From contig NZ_CP103807.1 of NCBI RefSeq assembly GCF_029773605.1, positions 1,736,001-1,800,000 on the forward strand: a stretch of 64,000 nucleotides of DNA. The letters are read 5' to 3'. The notes beneath the pieces were generated by a model. The model was not told the origin of the DNA, did no database searches, and saw nothing but the letters and a program-made list of their open reading frames with translations. Positions 47,737 through 57,450 of the stretch are shown one piece after another. A program made the translations under genes and the position numbers. This DNA comes from Actinobacillus genomosp. 2 (GTDB lineage: Bacteria > Pseudomonadota > Gammaproteobacteria > Enterobacterales > Pasteurellaceae). Numbering within the stretch: position 1 is the first letter of the stretch; every line of letters begins with the position of its first letter.

Positions 47737-48622
47737 GTTTGCTCTCTTGCTTCATAATATTTGAGATTTCTTTCGCAAGACGTTCATAACGAATACGTAG
47801 TGGTGAACCAGGACGATAAATTAAACCAATGGCACGATAAGGTTTCGGCTCACTAAAGGTTAAGTAATTTAATCCTTCGGTTGGTGTGGAAGCAAATTCA
47901 GGCATCAAAGAAATACCTACATTTGCTGCCACCATATTACGTAATGTTTCCAGATTGGTTGCTTTAAAGTGTGTACTTTCTTTCGCTCCGACTGATAAAC
48001 AATAATCTAATGTTTGAGTACGTAAACAATGGCCATCGTCTAGAAAGAGTAATTCTTTATCTTTTAATAAATGAATATCTAAATTATTGCTGTTCGCCCA
48101 TTCGTGTTGAGTCGATACAGCTAATAACATTTGCTCATTAAACAATGGTACTTCGATAAATGGTTCACTTTCTTTTACAAATGCCAAAATACCACAATCA
48201 AGTTGTCCGGATTCAAGTTGATCGACTAATTGTGTCGTTTGTAATTCATAGACATAAAGTTCTAATTCTGGAAACTGTGACTTTAGTATAGGTAACATAA
48301 GCGGTAAGAGATATGGACCCAATGTTGGAATAATGCCGAGATGAAGTGGACCAGACATTTCTTTGCCTTGATTGCTCGCCATTTCTTTTAATACTTTTAC
48401 CTCTCGTAATACAGCTTTTGCTTGCTCTACAAGTGTTAGACCTGCTTGAGTAAATAAGACTTTGCGACTGGTGCGTTCAAGTAAGACAGTACCTAATTCA
48501 TCTTCTAATTTACGAATTTGACCGCTTAATGTCGGCTGACTCACATTACAAGCATCCGCGGCACGACGGAAATGTTTATAGTCTGCTAAAGCGATTAAAT
48601 ATTCTAAATCTCTAATATTCAC
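47729..48622 (-). CDS. oxyR: Hydrogen peroxide-inducible regulator OxyR
   Basis: 297 residues, LysR family. N-terminal winged helix-turn-helix with [17 protein letters not shown] (about 25-41). The redox cysteines fall at Cys199 (DDGHCLR) and Cys208 (LDYC), the same numbers as in E. coli OxyR, so thiol-disulfide sensing of peroxide is expected. Transcribed divergently from the peroxiredoxin fusion over a 128-bp region, the classic arrangement for an OxyR-regulated target. Confidence 0.96.
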   Translation of the reverse strand: MNIRDLEYLIALADYKHFRRAADACNVSQPTLSGQIRKLEDELGTVLLERTSRKVLFTQAGLTLVEQAKAVLREVKVLKEMASNQGKEMSGPLHLGIIPTLGPYLLPLMLPILKSQFPELELYVYELQTTQLVDQLESGQLDCGILAFVKESEPFIEVPLFNEQMLLAVSTQHEWANSNNLDIHLLKDKELLFLDDGHCLRTQTLDYCLSVGAKESTHFKATNLETLRNMVAANVGISLMPEFASTPTEGLNYLTFSEPKPYRAIGLIYRPGSPLRIRYERLAKEISNIMKQESKHA

Positions 48623-48750
48623 AACGACTCCTACATTAGCTTAAAGCATACACTTTTATTATCCATTAAGAAAATAGCCTGAATTATGGCACATTTAAGT
48701 GTAGAATGTATGATGTTTTTGAAAACATTATGTAAAACAGGAGAATATTT

Positions 48751-49488
48751 ATGTCATTTAAAGATATGACAGGGCAAAAAGTGCCTAACGTAACCTTTCC
48801 AACGCGTAAAGAAGGCGAATGGGTTAATGTGACTACTGCAGATTTATTCGATAACAAAACTGTTGTCGTTTTCTCTCTACCAGGAGCATTCACGCCAACT
48901 TGTTCGTCAACTCACTTACCGCGTTACAATGAATTAGCGAATGAGTTCAAAAAATTAGGTGTGGATTCAATCATATGTATCTCGGTAAATGATACTTTTG
49001 TAATGAACGCATGGGCGAAAGACCAAGATGCGGAAAACGTAATCTTATTAGCAGACGGCAATGGTGAATTTACGGAAGGTATGGGGCGCTTAGTTGATAA
49101 AGCGAGCCTAGGATTTGGTAAACGTTCTTGGCGTTATTCTATGCTCGTGAAAAACGGCGAAGTAGTGAAAATGTTTGACGAGCCGGAAAAAGACGGCGAC
49201 CCGTTTGAAGTATCTGATGCAGAAACCATGATCAAATTCTTAAACCCTGAGTGGAAAGACCAAGATCCAATTGTGGTATTCAGCAAAACTGACTGCCCAT
49301 TCTGTGCGAAAGCGAAAGCATTATTAACGGAAAAAGGCTTATGTTTTGAAGAAATCATATTAGACAACGATTCACAACGCGGTAAAGTAGTTCGTGCGGT
49401 TGCAGGTAGCCAAACTGTTCCACAAATCTTTATCGGCGGTAAATTAATCGGCGGTAGCGATGCCTTAGTAGCGTATTTTGCAAAATAA
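48751..49488 (+). CDS. Peroxiredoxin-glutaredoxin fusion (hybrid Prx5)
   Basis: 245 residues. N-terminal Prx5 domain with peroxidatic Cys51 in PGAFTPTCSSTHLPRY, C-terminal glutaredoxin domain with CPFC (Cys182 and Cys185) and the GSH-binding TVPQIFIGG. The fusion reduces hydrogen peroxide and alkyl peroxides with glutathione, and is the equivalent of the well-studied Haemophilus influenzae hybrid Prx (PGdx). AGGAG precedes the ATG. Probable OxyR target by position; I could not identify a full OxyR site with confidence. Confidence 0.94.
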   Translation: MSFKDMTGQKVPNVTFPTRKEGEWVNVTTADLFDNKTVVVFSLPGAFTPTCSSTHLPRYNELANEFKKLGVDSIICISVNDTFVMNAWAKDQDAENVILLADGNGEFTEGMGRLVDKASLGFGKRSWRYSMLVKNGEVVKMFDEPEKDGDPFEVSDAETMIKFLNPEWKDQDPIVVFSKTDCPFCAKAKALLTEKGLCFEEIILDNDSQRGKVVRAVAGSQTVPQIFIGGKLIGGSDALVAYFAK

Positions 49489-49513
49489 TTTGCAAATTTA
49501 ACCGCTTGATATA

Positions 49514-49545
49514 AAAAACCGAACGTTTAAAAGCGTTCGGTTTTT
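49514..49545 (+). terminator. Terminator after the peroxiredoxin fusion
   Basis: ACCGAACG (49518-49525) and CGTTCGGT (49534-49541) form an 8-bp stem with A- and T-runs on the two sides, so it can also stop fbp transcripts from the other strand. Confidence 0.9.
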
Positions 49546-49564
49546 GTTTTTATAAACTATATAC

Positions 49565-50569
49565 TTATTCTGCAAATTCTTGCATAAATTTATTAGCTTG
49601 TTTAACCATAGAACTTGATCCGACAAAGAACGGTACACGTTGATGCAATTCAGTCGGTTTAATATCTAAAATCGGATTAAAACCGTCCGTTGCCATACCG
49701 CCGGCTTGTTCGGCTAAAAATGCCATTGGATTACCTTCATATAATAAACGTAGCTTACCTTTCGGATAAACGGTTGAAGTTGGGTAAATATAAATTCCGC
49801 CTTTTAATAGATTGCGGTGGAAATCCGATACCAATGAACCGATATAACGTGATGAATAAGGGCGTTTAGTCGCTTCATCACTTTCTTGACAATATTTGAT
49901 GAATTTTTTCACACCCATTGGGAAGGTTACGTATTGTCCTTCATTAATTGAGTAATATTTACCTTCTGTCGGCATTTTCATATCCGGATGAGAAAGGATG
50001 AATAAACCAAGTGACGGATCGTAGGTAAAACCATTCACGCCATTACCCGTAGTATAAACTAACATCGTTGATGAACCGTAAGTGACATAACCTGAGGCGA
50101 CTTGTTTACGTCCTTCCTGTAAGAAATCTTCCATTGTTACCGGCGAACCGATTGGCGAAATACGTTTATAAATTGAGAAAATCGTACCGACCGAAACGTT
50201 TACGTCAATATTCGAAGAACCGTCCAACGGATCTGTCATCAAAATATATTTCGCATTTCTTGCACGCTCATTATCAAATGCAACAAAACTATCATCTTCT
50301 TCTGAAGCAAAACCGGCAACTTCTTCACGAGCAAGTAAGGCTTTCTTCATCGTTTCATTAGCGAATACATCCAATTTCATTTGTGCTTCGCCTTGAATAT
50401 TTTCTGAACCGGCAACACCCAAAATATCTTGGCTTAAACCGGCACAATTAATTTCTCGGTGAATAATTTTAGCGGCTAGTCGAATAGAAGATAAGATACC
50501 GCTTAATTCACCTTTCGCTTCTGGGTACTCCGCTTGTTTTTCAATAATAAATTCGCCGAGCGTTTTCAT
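49565..50569 (-). CDS. fbp: Fructose-1,6-bisphosphatase class I
   Basis: 334 residues from the ATG at 50569, which has AAGGAGAAATT before it and begins MKTLGEFI like E. coli Fbp; the frame is open for 30 more codons without support. Gluconeogenic hydrolysis of fructose-1,6-bisphosphate. Metal site motifs [10 protein letters not shown] (about 82-91) and [16 protein letters not shown] (about 112-127) are intact. Shares its upstream region, with a perfect CRP-type site, with mpl. Confidence 0.96.
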   Translation of the reverse strand: MKTLGEFIIEKQAEYPEAKGELSGILSSIRLAAKIIHREINCAGLSQDILGVAGSENIQGEAQMKLDVFANETMKKALLAREEVAGFASEEDDSFVAFDNERARNAKYILMTDPLDGSSNIDVNVSVGTIFSIYKRISPIGSPVTMEDFLQEGRKQVASGYVTYGSSTMLVYTTGNGVNGFTYDPSLGLFILSHPDMKMPTEGKYYSINEGQYVTFPMGVKKFIKYCQESDEATKRPYSSRYIGSLVSDFHRNLLKGGIYIYPTSTVYPKGKLRLLYEGNPMAFLAEQAGGMATDGFNPILDIKPTELHQRVPFFVGSSSMVKQANKFMQEFAE

Positions 50570-50649
50570 AATTTCTCCTTGGGCTGTGCTAGAATAATAG
50601 CCAGTATTATAGAGATAAAGCCAATTTACCTCTAATAAGGCACAACAAT

Positions 50650-50669
50650 TTTGTGACATCGATCACATA
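50650..50669. promoter_or_regulatory. CRP-binding site between fbp and mpl
   Basis: TGTGA-CATCGA-TCACA (50652-50667), a 10/10 match to the CRP core. It is about 83 bp before the fbp ATG and 25 bp before the mpl ATG, so activation of fbp is the more natural reading. Confidence 0.75.
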
Positions 50670-50691
50670 TTTTTTACATTAAGGTTAATTT

Positions 50692-52056
50692 ATGACACAG
50701 AAACATATTCATATCTTAGGCATCTGCGGCACTTTTATGGGCGGAGTCGCGATGATTGCACGAGAGTTAGGCTATAAAGTGACAGGTTCGGATACTAATG
50801 TTTATCCGCCAATGAGTACATTTTTAGAGAATCACGGTATTGAAATTATTCCTAATTATGATGTGACACAGCTTCAGCCGGCACCGGATTTAGTCGTTAT
50901 CGGTAATGCTATGAGCCGTGGTAATCCTTGCGTAGAATATGTATTGGATAATCAGCTAAATTACACTTCAGGTCCGCAATGGTTGCATGATCATCTGTTA
51001 AAAGATCGCTGGGTACTGGCGGTGTCCGGTACGCACGGTAAAACCACGACTACCGGTATGCTAGCGTGGATCTTAGAGCAAAATCAGATTGATACTGGCT
51101 TTTTAATCGGTGGGGTTGCTGGTAATTTCGGTATTTCGGCACGTGCCGGTTCAAGTAAATTCTTTGTAATTGAAGCGGATGAGTATGATTCTGCGTTCTT
51201 TGACAAGCGGTCTAAATTTGTACATTACACGCCAAAAACATTAATTATCAATAATATTGAATTTGACCATGCGGATATTTTTGATGATTTAAAAGCAATT
51301 CAACGCCAATTCCATCACTTAGTACGTACCATGCCGAGCAAAGGTTGTATTCTGTCTGCAGTGGCGGATGAAAATGTACAAAATACGCTGAAAATGGGCA
51401 GTTACAGCGAGTTACAATTTATCGGTGAAGATAAACAATGGTTTGCAAAACCGATTTCTGCTGATTGTTCGCATTTTGAAGTATTTCACAAGGGGGAAAA
51501 AGCCGGTGAAGTAAAATGGAATATTATCGGGGTGCATAATATGCACAATGCATTGATGTCAATCGCAGCAGCACATCACGCTGGTGTATCTGTATCAGGT
51601 GCTTGTGAAGCACTCGGTTCATTTATTAATGCGAATCGCCGTTTAGAAGTAAAAGGCAAAGTGAATGGCATTACCGTCTATGATGATTTTGCCCATCACC
51701 CAACTGCCATAGCGGCAACGATTGATGCTTTACGTGGCAAAGTAGGCAAAGAACAGCGTATTTTAGCGGTGCTTGAGCCTCGTTCTAATACAATGAAAAT
51801 GGGTGTGCATAAAGAAGAAATCGCACCGAGTTTAGTTGATGCAGATGCGGTCTTTGTGTACCAACCGGATACGATTCCGTGGTCGGTTTCAGTGATTACT
51901 GATTCACTTTCACAACCGGCAGTCTGGTCGGCAAATCTTGATGAATTGGTACAGCTTGTAGTAAAAGACGCAAAACCGAATGATCATATTTTAGTGATGA
52001 GTAATGGTGCGTTCGGTGGTATTCATAATAAACTATTACAAGCATTGAAATCTTAA
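50692..52056 (+). CDS. mpl: UDP-N-acetylmuramate:L-alanyl-gamma-D-glutamyl-meso-diaminopimelate ligase
   Basis: 454 residues. Attaches recycled murein tripeptide to UDP-MurNAc in cytoplasmic peptidoglycan recycling. Mur-ligase features: start HIHILGICGTFMGGVAMIA, ATP loop VSGTHGKTTTTGML (about 109-122), NNIEFDHADIF (about 186-196) and HNMHNALMSIAAAHH (about 283-297), with DDFAHHPTAI in the C-terminal domain. Distinguished from MurC by the start and by ADEYDSAFFDKRSKF. Confidence 0.96.
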   Translation: MTQKHIHILGICGTFMGGVAMIARELGYKVTGSDTNVYPPMSTFLENHGIEIIPNYDVTQLQPAPDLVVIGNAMSRGNPCVEYVLDNQLNYTSGPQWLHDHLLKDRWVLAVSGTHGKTTTTGMLAWILEQNQIDTGFLIGGVAGNFGISARAGSSKFFVIEADEYDSAFFDKRSKFVHYTPKTLIINNIEFDHADIFDDLKAIQRQFHHLVRTMPSKGCILSAVADENVQNTLKMGSYSELQFIGEDKQWFAKPISADCSHFEVFHKGEKAGEVKWNIIGVHNMHNALMSIAAAHHAGVSVSGACEALGSFINANRRLEVKGKVNGITVYDDFAHHPTAIAATIDALRGKVGKEQRILAVLEPRSNTMKMGVHKEEIAPSLVDADAVFVYQPDTIPWSVSVITDSLSQPAVWSANLDELVQLVVKDAKPNDHILVMSNGAFGGIHNKLLQALKS

Positions 52057-52185
52057 TAAATAGGCAGAGATTCTCATTTGCCTCAAACACTTAAATGGTG
52101 GGCAGAATTGCCCACCATACAAAACAATTAAGATTTTCTATCATTGCAAAAAATTCGCAAAAATAACCGCTTGTCTTGTTATCAC

Positions 52186-53232
52186 TTACTCTTTTTTCAG
52201 TAAGAAAATACCTTGTTCAGTAAATTGAATAAAGGCTTCTTTTGAGTCTGCATCAAATTGATCCGGATTTGCATTGACCAAAACTTCTTTACCGTTCCAT
52301 TCCGCAACAATTTCCCAATGATTCCCCATATAAACAGCACTCTTAATTTGGCAACGTTGACCGGCTTCACCGGTGGCGGTAAGTTGAATCGCTTCCGGGC
52401 GCACACCGACTAAACATTCGCCGTCTGTAATACCGAAATCAGCAGCATTGTGAAGTGGGAAACGATAAGCTCCGATTGTAACGACACCTTGATTTAAGTT
52501 ACCGTCAAAAATAGTTGATTCGCCCATAAAGTTGGCAAGGAATAAAGAATTTGGACGTAAATAAAGATCTTTTGCCGGTGCTTTTTGCATAATTTTGCCT
52601 TTATTCATCACGATAACCTCATCCGAAACTGCAAACGCTTCGGTCTGGTCGTGTGTAACATAAAGCGAAGTAATACCTAAACGCTGTTGCAATTCACGAA
52701 TTTTTTCACGCATTGAACGGCGTAAGTTAGCATCTAAGTTACTTAACGGTTCATCGAATAGTAACACTTTCGGTTTTAGCACTAAGGCACGGGCTAACGC
52801 CACACGTTGTTGCTGACCACCTGAAATTTGATCAACAAAACGATCTTCAAAACCGGCTAAATCCACCAGTTCCAATGCCTCTTTCACACGTTGCTTACGT
52901 TCTTCATTACTCACACCTTGCATACGTAAACCATAACCGACATTATCGCCAATCGACATATGCGGGAAAAGCGCATAAGATTGGAATACGATACAAATAT
53001 CTCGATTTTGAATCGAAGATTTAGTGACATCTTCGCCATCAATAAAAATTTGACCGCTTGTCGGGTTCTCAAGCCCTGCCACTAAGCGTAATACGGTGGT
53101 TTTACCACAACCGGAAGGGCCTAATAAGGTTACCATCGTGCCACGCTTAATCACTAAATCTAAATTATCAATTACCGTTGCTTTACCGAAAGATTTGGTA
53201 ATATTTTTCAGTACTAAGAAATCATTGTTCAT
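52186..53232 (-). CDS. afuC: ABC transporter ATPase AfuC
   Basis: 348 residues from the ATG at 53232 ([10 protein letters not shown]), the length reported for A. pleuropneumoniae AfuC. Walker [10 protein letters not shown] (about 42-50), signature [15 protein letters not shown] (about 137-151), Walker [15 protein letters not shown] (about 158-171), and a C-terminal TOBE domain (about 265-345). Energises uptake by AfuAB at the inner membrane. The locus was first named for ferric uptake, but later work on AfuABC showed transport of hexose phosphates. Last gene of the operon. Confidence 0.93.
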   Translation of the reverse strand: MNNDFLVLKNITKSFGKATVIDNLDLVIKRGTMVTLLGPSGCGKTTVLRLVAGLENPTSGQIFIDGEDVTKSSIQNRDICIVFQSYALFPHMSIGDNVGYGLRMQGVSNEERKQRVKEALELVDLAGFEDRFVDQISGGQQQRVALARALVLKPKVLLFDEPLSNLDANLRRSMREKIRELQQRLGITSLYVTHDQTEAFAVSDEVIVMNKGKIMQKAPAKDLYLRPNSLFLANFMGESTIFDGNLNQGVVTIGAYRFPLHNAADFGITDGECLVGVRPEAIQLTATGEAGQRCQIKSAVYMGNHWEIVAEWNGKEVLVNANPDQFDADSKEAFIQFTEQGIFLLKKE

Positions 53233-53282
53233 AATATTTTGCCTTTTATATGCGGACGGCAAACATACCGTCCGTGGACGAA

Positions 53283-55346
53283 TTAATCTGCTTTTTTCGC
53301 TTTGGATTTTGCGATACGAGTATCTCCGACAATCCAGTCGAAGAATAAAATAATCGCCATCATCACAACAATTAAGATTGAACCGTATGCGATAGCCACT
53401 CCGTATTCACCGTCTTCAACACGATTTAAAATATAAGCGGTTGCAACACGGGTATCTGCGGTCACAAGGAACACAATCGCACTCACGGTTGTCATCGCAC
53501 GTACGAAACTAGTGACTAATGCGGATAACAATGCCGGTTTGAGTAGCGGGAAGACGATAAACCAAATGGTTTTTAGCGAACTGCCTTTCAATGATAATGA
53601 GGCTTCATCCAACGATTTATCCAACTGACCAAGTCCGGCAATTGCGGCACGCATACCGATCGGTAAATCTCGCATCACCATTGAAATAATAATGATGATA
53701 CCGGTGCCGGTAATATACATTGGCGCATCATTAAAGGCGAGAATGTAAGACACACCGGCAACCGTACCCGGTACGGCAAAGCACAGCATAGTTAAGAACT
53801 CAAGGGTTTTCTTACCTTGGAAATCTTTACGCACCACAATATAAGCGATTAATAAACCGAATAACGCTGTTAGCGGTGCGGCAATACCGGCGTAGATCAT
53901 GGTATTGATTAAAGACGGCCACGCTCCATCACTTAAACCTTGTCCGAATAACATTGCATAGTTATTTAGCGTTAAGGTGTAATCTACCCCCCAGTTTACC
54001 GTGAAGCTACCGTAGAAAATACTGCCGTATAATGCAAGGTTGAACACCACCCAGAAACCTAACATCGCAATAATCGTAGCTTTCAAACCACCCGGTAAAT
54101 CTTGTACATCGCCACGATAAGATTTACCTGAAACGGTTACATAAGAGCGATTACCAATCCACATATACTGAACGATAAAGATCAGTAGTGAGAAAATCAG
54201 CAACATCGAGCCTAAGGTACTTGCCGAAGCATAATCTAATTGTGAGCCGGCAATATAGAAATAAATTTGGGTAGCGATTACGTCAAAGCTACCGCCTAAA
54301 ACCAACGGGTTACTGAAATCGGCGAGTGATTGGATAAACACGATTAAAAATGAATTTGCCAATGCCGGACGTAATAACGGGAAAATAATGTTATAGAACG
54401 TTTGATAACGGTTTGCTCGTAACGTATAAGACGCTTCTTCAATCGAAGGATGAATCGATTTTAACGCACCGTCTAAAATCATAAATGAAATCGGTGCAAA
54501 AGCGAGAATCTGTGCGATTGCAATCCCGTTAAAGCCATACAGCCAGTTATGATCTTTAAAGCCGAAGTAAGTATCTAAAAATTCGGTCACATAGCCTGAA
54601 CGACCAAGCATTAAGGTCACGCCAAGTCCCACCACAAACGGCGGTGTTACAATCGGTAGGATTGAGAAGATTTTCCCGATAAAGGCAGTTCTGCGAGCAA
54701 TACGAGTGGTATACAACGCAAAAGCTAAACCGAAAACGGTTGAAACAATGCCGACAAAGCCGGAAAGGAATAAAGAGTTACTGATGACTCGAACAATATA
54801 ACCTTGTCCTAAAATTCTAACCACTTGTTCCGGTGCGAACGTTTCACCGTCATAAAACATCGAAATAAAAATCGCAACGGTCGGATAAACGATAAAGAAG
54901 AAAATCAGCAAGATAATACTGAGTAATGCCGCAATAATAAATTTATCGCCTTGCATCATTTTGAGTTTAGCAAAGGCAAAAGTGGCAAGTGCAGTTAAGC
55001 TCGCAATCAGTACCATCACTGAATAGCCCATACTGACTTGGTAAATCGTTGCCGAAATAAACGCAAACAGTAAAATAAAACTCACCAATGCCAGTTCTAG
55101 TTTTGCCTGTGCTTCATTTGAAAATTTAAAGAAAGGGAGTAACCAAAAACCCACTAAAGGTAAAAACCACAGAATAGTCAGATTAACTGAAGACCAACCC
55201 ATCGCATCTAAATATTCATCAGCGGTGCTTTCCAATAACCCGTAATCGAGTGCTTTGGAAGGCAGTACAATAAATGCAATAAGTGAGAGCAGAATCCAAA
55301 AGTGGCTAGATTCAAACAGTGATCTTTTATTTGTAATAGAATCCAT
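53283..55346 (-). CDS. afuB: ABC transporter permease AfuB
   Basis: 687 residues with about 16 membrane segments, formed by two FbpB-like permease domains fused in one chain. Each half carries an EAA motif contacting the ATPase: [16 protein letters not shown] (about 308-323) and [16 protein letters not shown] (about 605-620). Forms the channel for the AfuA-delivered substrate. 101 bp separates it from afuA and contains an 18-bp stem, which may lower permease expression relative to the binding protein. Confidence 0.93.
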   Translation of the reverse strand: MDSITNKRSLFESSHFWILLSLIAFIVLPSKALDYGLLESTADEYLDAMGWSSVNLTILWFLPLVGFWLLPFFKFSNEAQAKLELALVSFILLFAFISATIYQVSMGYSVMVLIASLTALATFAFAKLKMMQGDKFIIAALLSIILLIFFFIVYPTVAIFISMFYDGETFAPEQVVRILGQGYIVRVISNSLFLSGFVGIVSTVFGLAFALYTTRIARRTAFIGKIFSILPIVTPPFVVGLGVTLMLGRSGYVTEFLDTYFGFKDHNWLYGFNGIAIAQILAFAPISFMILDGALKSIHPSIEEASYTLRANRYQTFYNIIFPLLRPALANSFLIVFIQSLADFSNPLVLGGSFDVIATQIYFYIAGSQLDYASASTLGSMLLIFSLLIFIVQYMWIGNRSYVTVSGKSYRGDVQDLPGGLKATIIAMLGFWVVFNLALYGSIFYGSFTVNWGVDYTLTLNNYAMLFGQGLSDGAWPSLINTMIYAGIAAPLTALFGLLIAYIVVRKDFQGKKTLEFLTMLCFAVPGTVAGVSYILAFNDAPMYITGTGIIIIISMVMRDLPIGMRAAIAGLGQLDKSLDEASLSLKGSSLKTIWFIVFPLLKPALLSALVTSFVRAMTTVSAIVFLVTADTRVATAYILNRVEDGEYGVAIAYGSILIVVMMAIILFFDWIVGDTRIAKSKAKKAD

Positions 55347-55383
55347 ATAGCCTCACAACAACTAATAAAAAATATCGAAAAAC

Positions 55384-55437
55384 AAGCGGTCGTTTTTCGT
55401 AGATTTTTTGCAAAATTTTTACGAAAAACGACCGCTT
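55384..55437 (-). terminator. Intra-operon 18-bp stem between afuA and afuB
   Basis: AAGCGGTCGTTTTTCGTA (55384-55401) and its perfect complement at 55420-55437 contain inverted uptake-signal cores, with an 18-nt loop. On the minus strand there is no long T-run after the stem, so read-through or 3'-end stabilisation of afuA mRNA is likelier than complete termination. Confidence 0.65.
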
Positions 55438-55448
55438 ATAAAAGGCGA

Positions 55449-56489
55449 TTATTTCGCTAATTTCACTTCATCAACCCATTTATTGATTAAGCGTTTACGT
55501 TCGTCACTTGCACCATATTTTTCAAAATTATAATCAATCAATTTCAGTTTAGTGAGATCAAACGCAAGCGGCGATTGTTCCGCCGTAGTATTGGTTAACG
55601 TTTGTAATGCTTGACCTTTCTTCCATGCGGTTTCCTGACCTTCTTTTGAAAGGGCAAAATCAACGAATAATTTAGCGTTATCTAAGTTTCTCGCACCTTT
55701 TAAGATACTTACGCCACCTAACTCGTAGCCGGTACCTTCGCACGGTACAACCATTTCAAGTGGCGCACCCTGTTCTTTTTCTAACGCATAGTCATGTAAG
55801 AAACCGATACCGACTGTGGTTTCACCACGAGCGGCATTACGTGCCGGAGTAATACCTGATTTGGTATATTGAGAAATATTCGGATGGAGATGTTTGAAAT
55901 AATCAAACGCTTTATCTTCGCCCCAAAGTTGAGCGAAGGTTGCGATAGCGGTATAGGCTGTACCTGAACTTTGCGGGTCGGCAATTTGAATTTCACCTTT
56001 TAATTTCGGATCAGTTAAATCATTCCAGCATTGCGGCATTTTCTCAATGCCTAATTTTTTCAAACGTTCGGTATTTACCGCAAAGCCTAAAATACCAATA
56101 TATACCGCAGAACTTAGATTACCTTTTACTTTTGCCGGATCTTGGAATTTAGGCATAATTTGGTCGATATTCGGTGAACGATATGCTTCTAATAAGCCTA
56201 ATTCACCTGCTTGTGATTGTGGATCTAAAGTCCCTCCGTACCATACGTCCGCTTGCGGATTATTTTTTTCTGCTTCAATTTTCGCAAAGGTACTGCCTGA
56301 ACCGTTACGGATAAAAGATGTTTTTACATCATATTTTTGTTCAAACGTTTTAGCTGCATTTTCACACATCACATTTGTTGCGCTACAGTAAATAACTAAA
56401 CGCCCTTTTGCTTGAGCAGCCGAACTAAACATTAAACCAGCACCAAGTAATGCGGTTGAAACTGCTAAAGAAAGTTTTCCAAATTTCAT
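55449..56489 (-). CDS. afuA: Periplasmic binding protein AfuA
   Basis: 346 residues from the ATG at 56489; the frame extends 18 codons further without a signal-like sequence. Signal peptide with cleavage near AQA-27. Type II solute-binding fold of the FbpA-like cluster: GRLVIYCSATNVMCENAAK near the mature start, YGGTLDPQSQAGELGLLE, and a C-terminal KLFVDFALSKEGQETAW. AfuA of A. pleuropneumoniae (346 residues) binds glucose-6- and fructose-6-phosphate rather than iron. A CRP site upstream fits a sugar role. Confidence 0.94.
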   Translation of the reverse strand: MKFGKLSLAVSTALLGAGLMFSSAAQAKGRLVIYCSATNVMCENAAKTFEQKYDVKTSFIRNGSGSTFAKIEAEKNNPQADVWYGGTLDPQSQAGELGLLEAYRSPNIDQIMPKFQDPAKVKGNLSSAVYIGILGFAVNTERLKKLGIEKMPQCWNDLTDPKLKGEIQIADPQSSGTAYTAIATFAQLWGEDKAFDYFKHLHPNISQYTKSGITPARNAARGETTVGIGFLHDYALEKEQGAPLEMVVPCEGTGYELGGVSILKGARNLDNAKLFVDFALSKEGQETAWKKGQALQTLTNTTAEQSPLAFDLTKLKLIDYNFEKYGASDERKRLINKWVDEVKLAK

Positions 56490-56589
56490 AATCCAAACCT
56501 CATATTGAGTGTAAATCAACAAAATATGATGAAATAGCATCAATCATATTTTCTTTTCCATATTAATTTACAGTAATTGAATGAAAAAT

Positions 56590-56609
56590 ACCGTGAGCAA
56601 GTTCACAAA
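56590..56609 (-). promoter_or_regulatory. CRP-like site upstream of afuA
   Basis: CGTGA-GCAAGT-TCACA (56592-56607), 9/10 of the CRP core, about 103 bp before the afuA ATG. Confidence 0.65.
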
Positions 56610-56742
56610 ACGAAGATTTGTTGTTTAGAAATGAGCGGTTATGAGTAAGAGAGTGATAGGAAAGGTAATTAAGAAAAAAGAGAGGTTATAATTGATCGAA
56701 ATTATGTAGCAAATGCACAAAGAGGCTAATCTGTTTCAATGA

Positions 56743-56815
56743 TGTAGGGGCGAATTGTATTCGCCCAAACAATTTATGATGAATGTCATAAGGGCGAACA
56801 CGGTTCACCCCTACA
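56743..56815. repeat. Nested palindromic element near afuA
   Basis: Outer arms TGTAGGGG (56743-56750) and CCCCTACA (56808-56815); inside, a perfect hairpin GGGCGAA/TTCGCCC (56748-56766) and an imperfect one GGGCGAA/TTCACCC (56792-56810). Same design as the elements at 15.8 kb and 44.1 kb but different sequence. Confidence 0.75.
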
Positions 56816-56871
56816 AACAAACTTTTGTACAACTGCGCAATTTATACAAAAATCTAACAGCTTCGAGAGTG

Positions 56872-57384
56872 CTATTTCACAATGATTTTTGCACCGTTTG
56901 AAAACACAATCTGGCGAGCTTCAAATTGTGCGGTAAGTTCAGCTTTATTGCTGAGGAAAATTGCTTGAGCTTCTTGCGGTAATTCTGAAACCGGTACAGC
57001 AAAGGCTAATTCCGCTGTAGTTTGACGTTTTAAATTATCTTTAAAGGTAACCGGTGCATCTTGAGTTAAGATGACTTTACCATTATGGATGTAATTTACT
57101 GCCCATTGCACAATACGAATATTACGCTTTGTTTTATTTTCAATACTATATTTAAAACTAATCATTGGTTGACCTTGGTTATTACGTGCTAATTCATAAC
57201 CAGAAAAGCCTAAACCAATGCTATCGTTGAATTGTTTCAATTTAGCATCTTTCGCGGAAAGAGGTGCATTTTTTGTTGTTGCTTTGTGTTCAACTGTCGG
57301 CTGAATTTTATTACCTTCGGCATAGCTATTCATCGCTAAACATGCTGATATTGCTACAGTGGTAAGTAATGTTGAGAATTTCAT
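56872..57384 (-). CDS. Secreted protein, unknown function
   Basis: 170 residues. Sec signal peptide with likely cleavage after SYA (about residue 22). The mature protein has a charged linker, then a beta-rich region (about 55-170) with ISFKYSIENKTKRNIRIVQW and VNYIHNGKVILTQDAPVTF, resembling an immunoglobulin-like or FxLYD-type small periplasmic domain; I do not recognise a named family. No Cys apart from one in the signal. ATG has GAGGTG upstream. Single gene between a palindromic element and manA. Confidence 0.65.
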   Translation of the reverse strand: MKFSTLLTTVAISACLAMNSYAEGNKIQPTVEHKATTKNAPLSAKDAKLKQFNDSIGLGFSGYELARNNQGQPMISFKYSIENKTKRNIRIVQWAVNYIHNGKVILTQDAPVTFKDNLKRQTTAELAFAVPVSELPQEAQAIFLSNKAELTAQFEARQIVFSNGAKIIVK

Positions 57385-57450
57385 AATTCACCTCAATTTT
57401 CTTTAGGATTAAAATCTAATTTTAATTAACTATAGCATATATTGTCAGAT

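Larger units (their letters stand above)
56490..56871. other. 382-bp gap: afuA promoter region and palindromic element
   Basis: No supportable ORF. It holds the afuA upstream region with the CRP site, then AT-rich DNA, then the nested palindrome at 56743-56815. Confidence 0.6.

Noticed and set aside
48623-48750. OxyR operator between oxyR and the peroxiredoxin fusion
   Set aside because: An ATAG-containing stretch is present but matches the spaced four-part OxyR motif too poorly to annotate.
52186-56489. Reading afuABC as a ferric iron uptake operon
   Set aside because: The family resemblance to FbpABC is real, but published work on AfuABC and the CRP-like site favour sugar phosphates, and no Fur box was seen.
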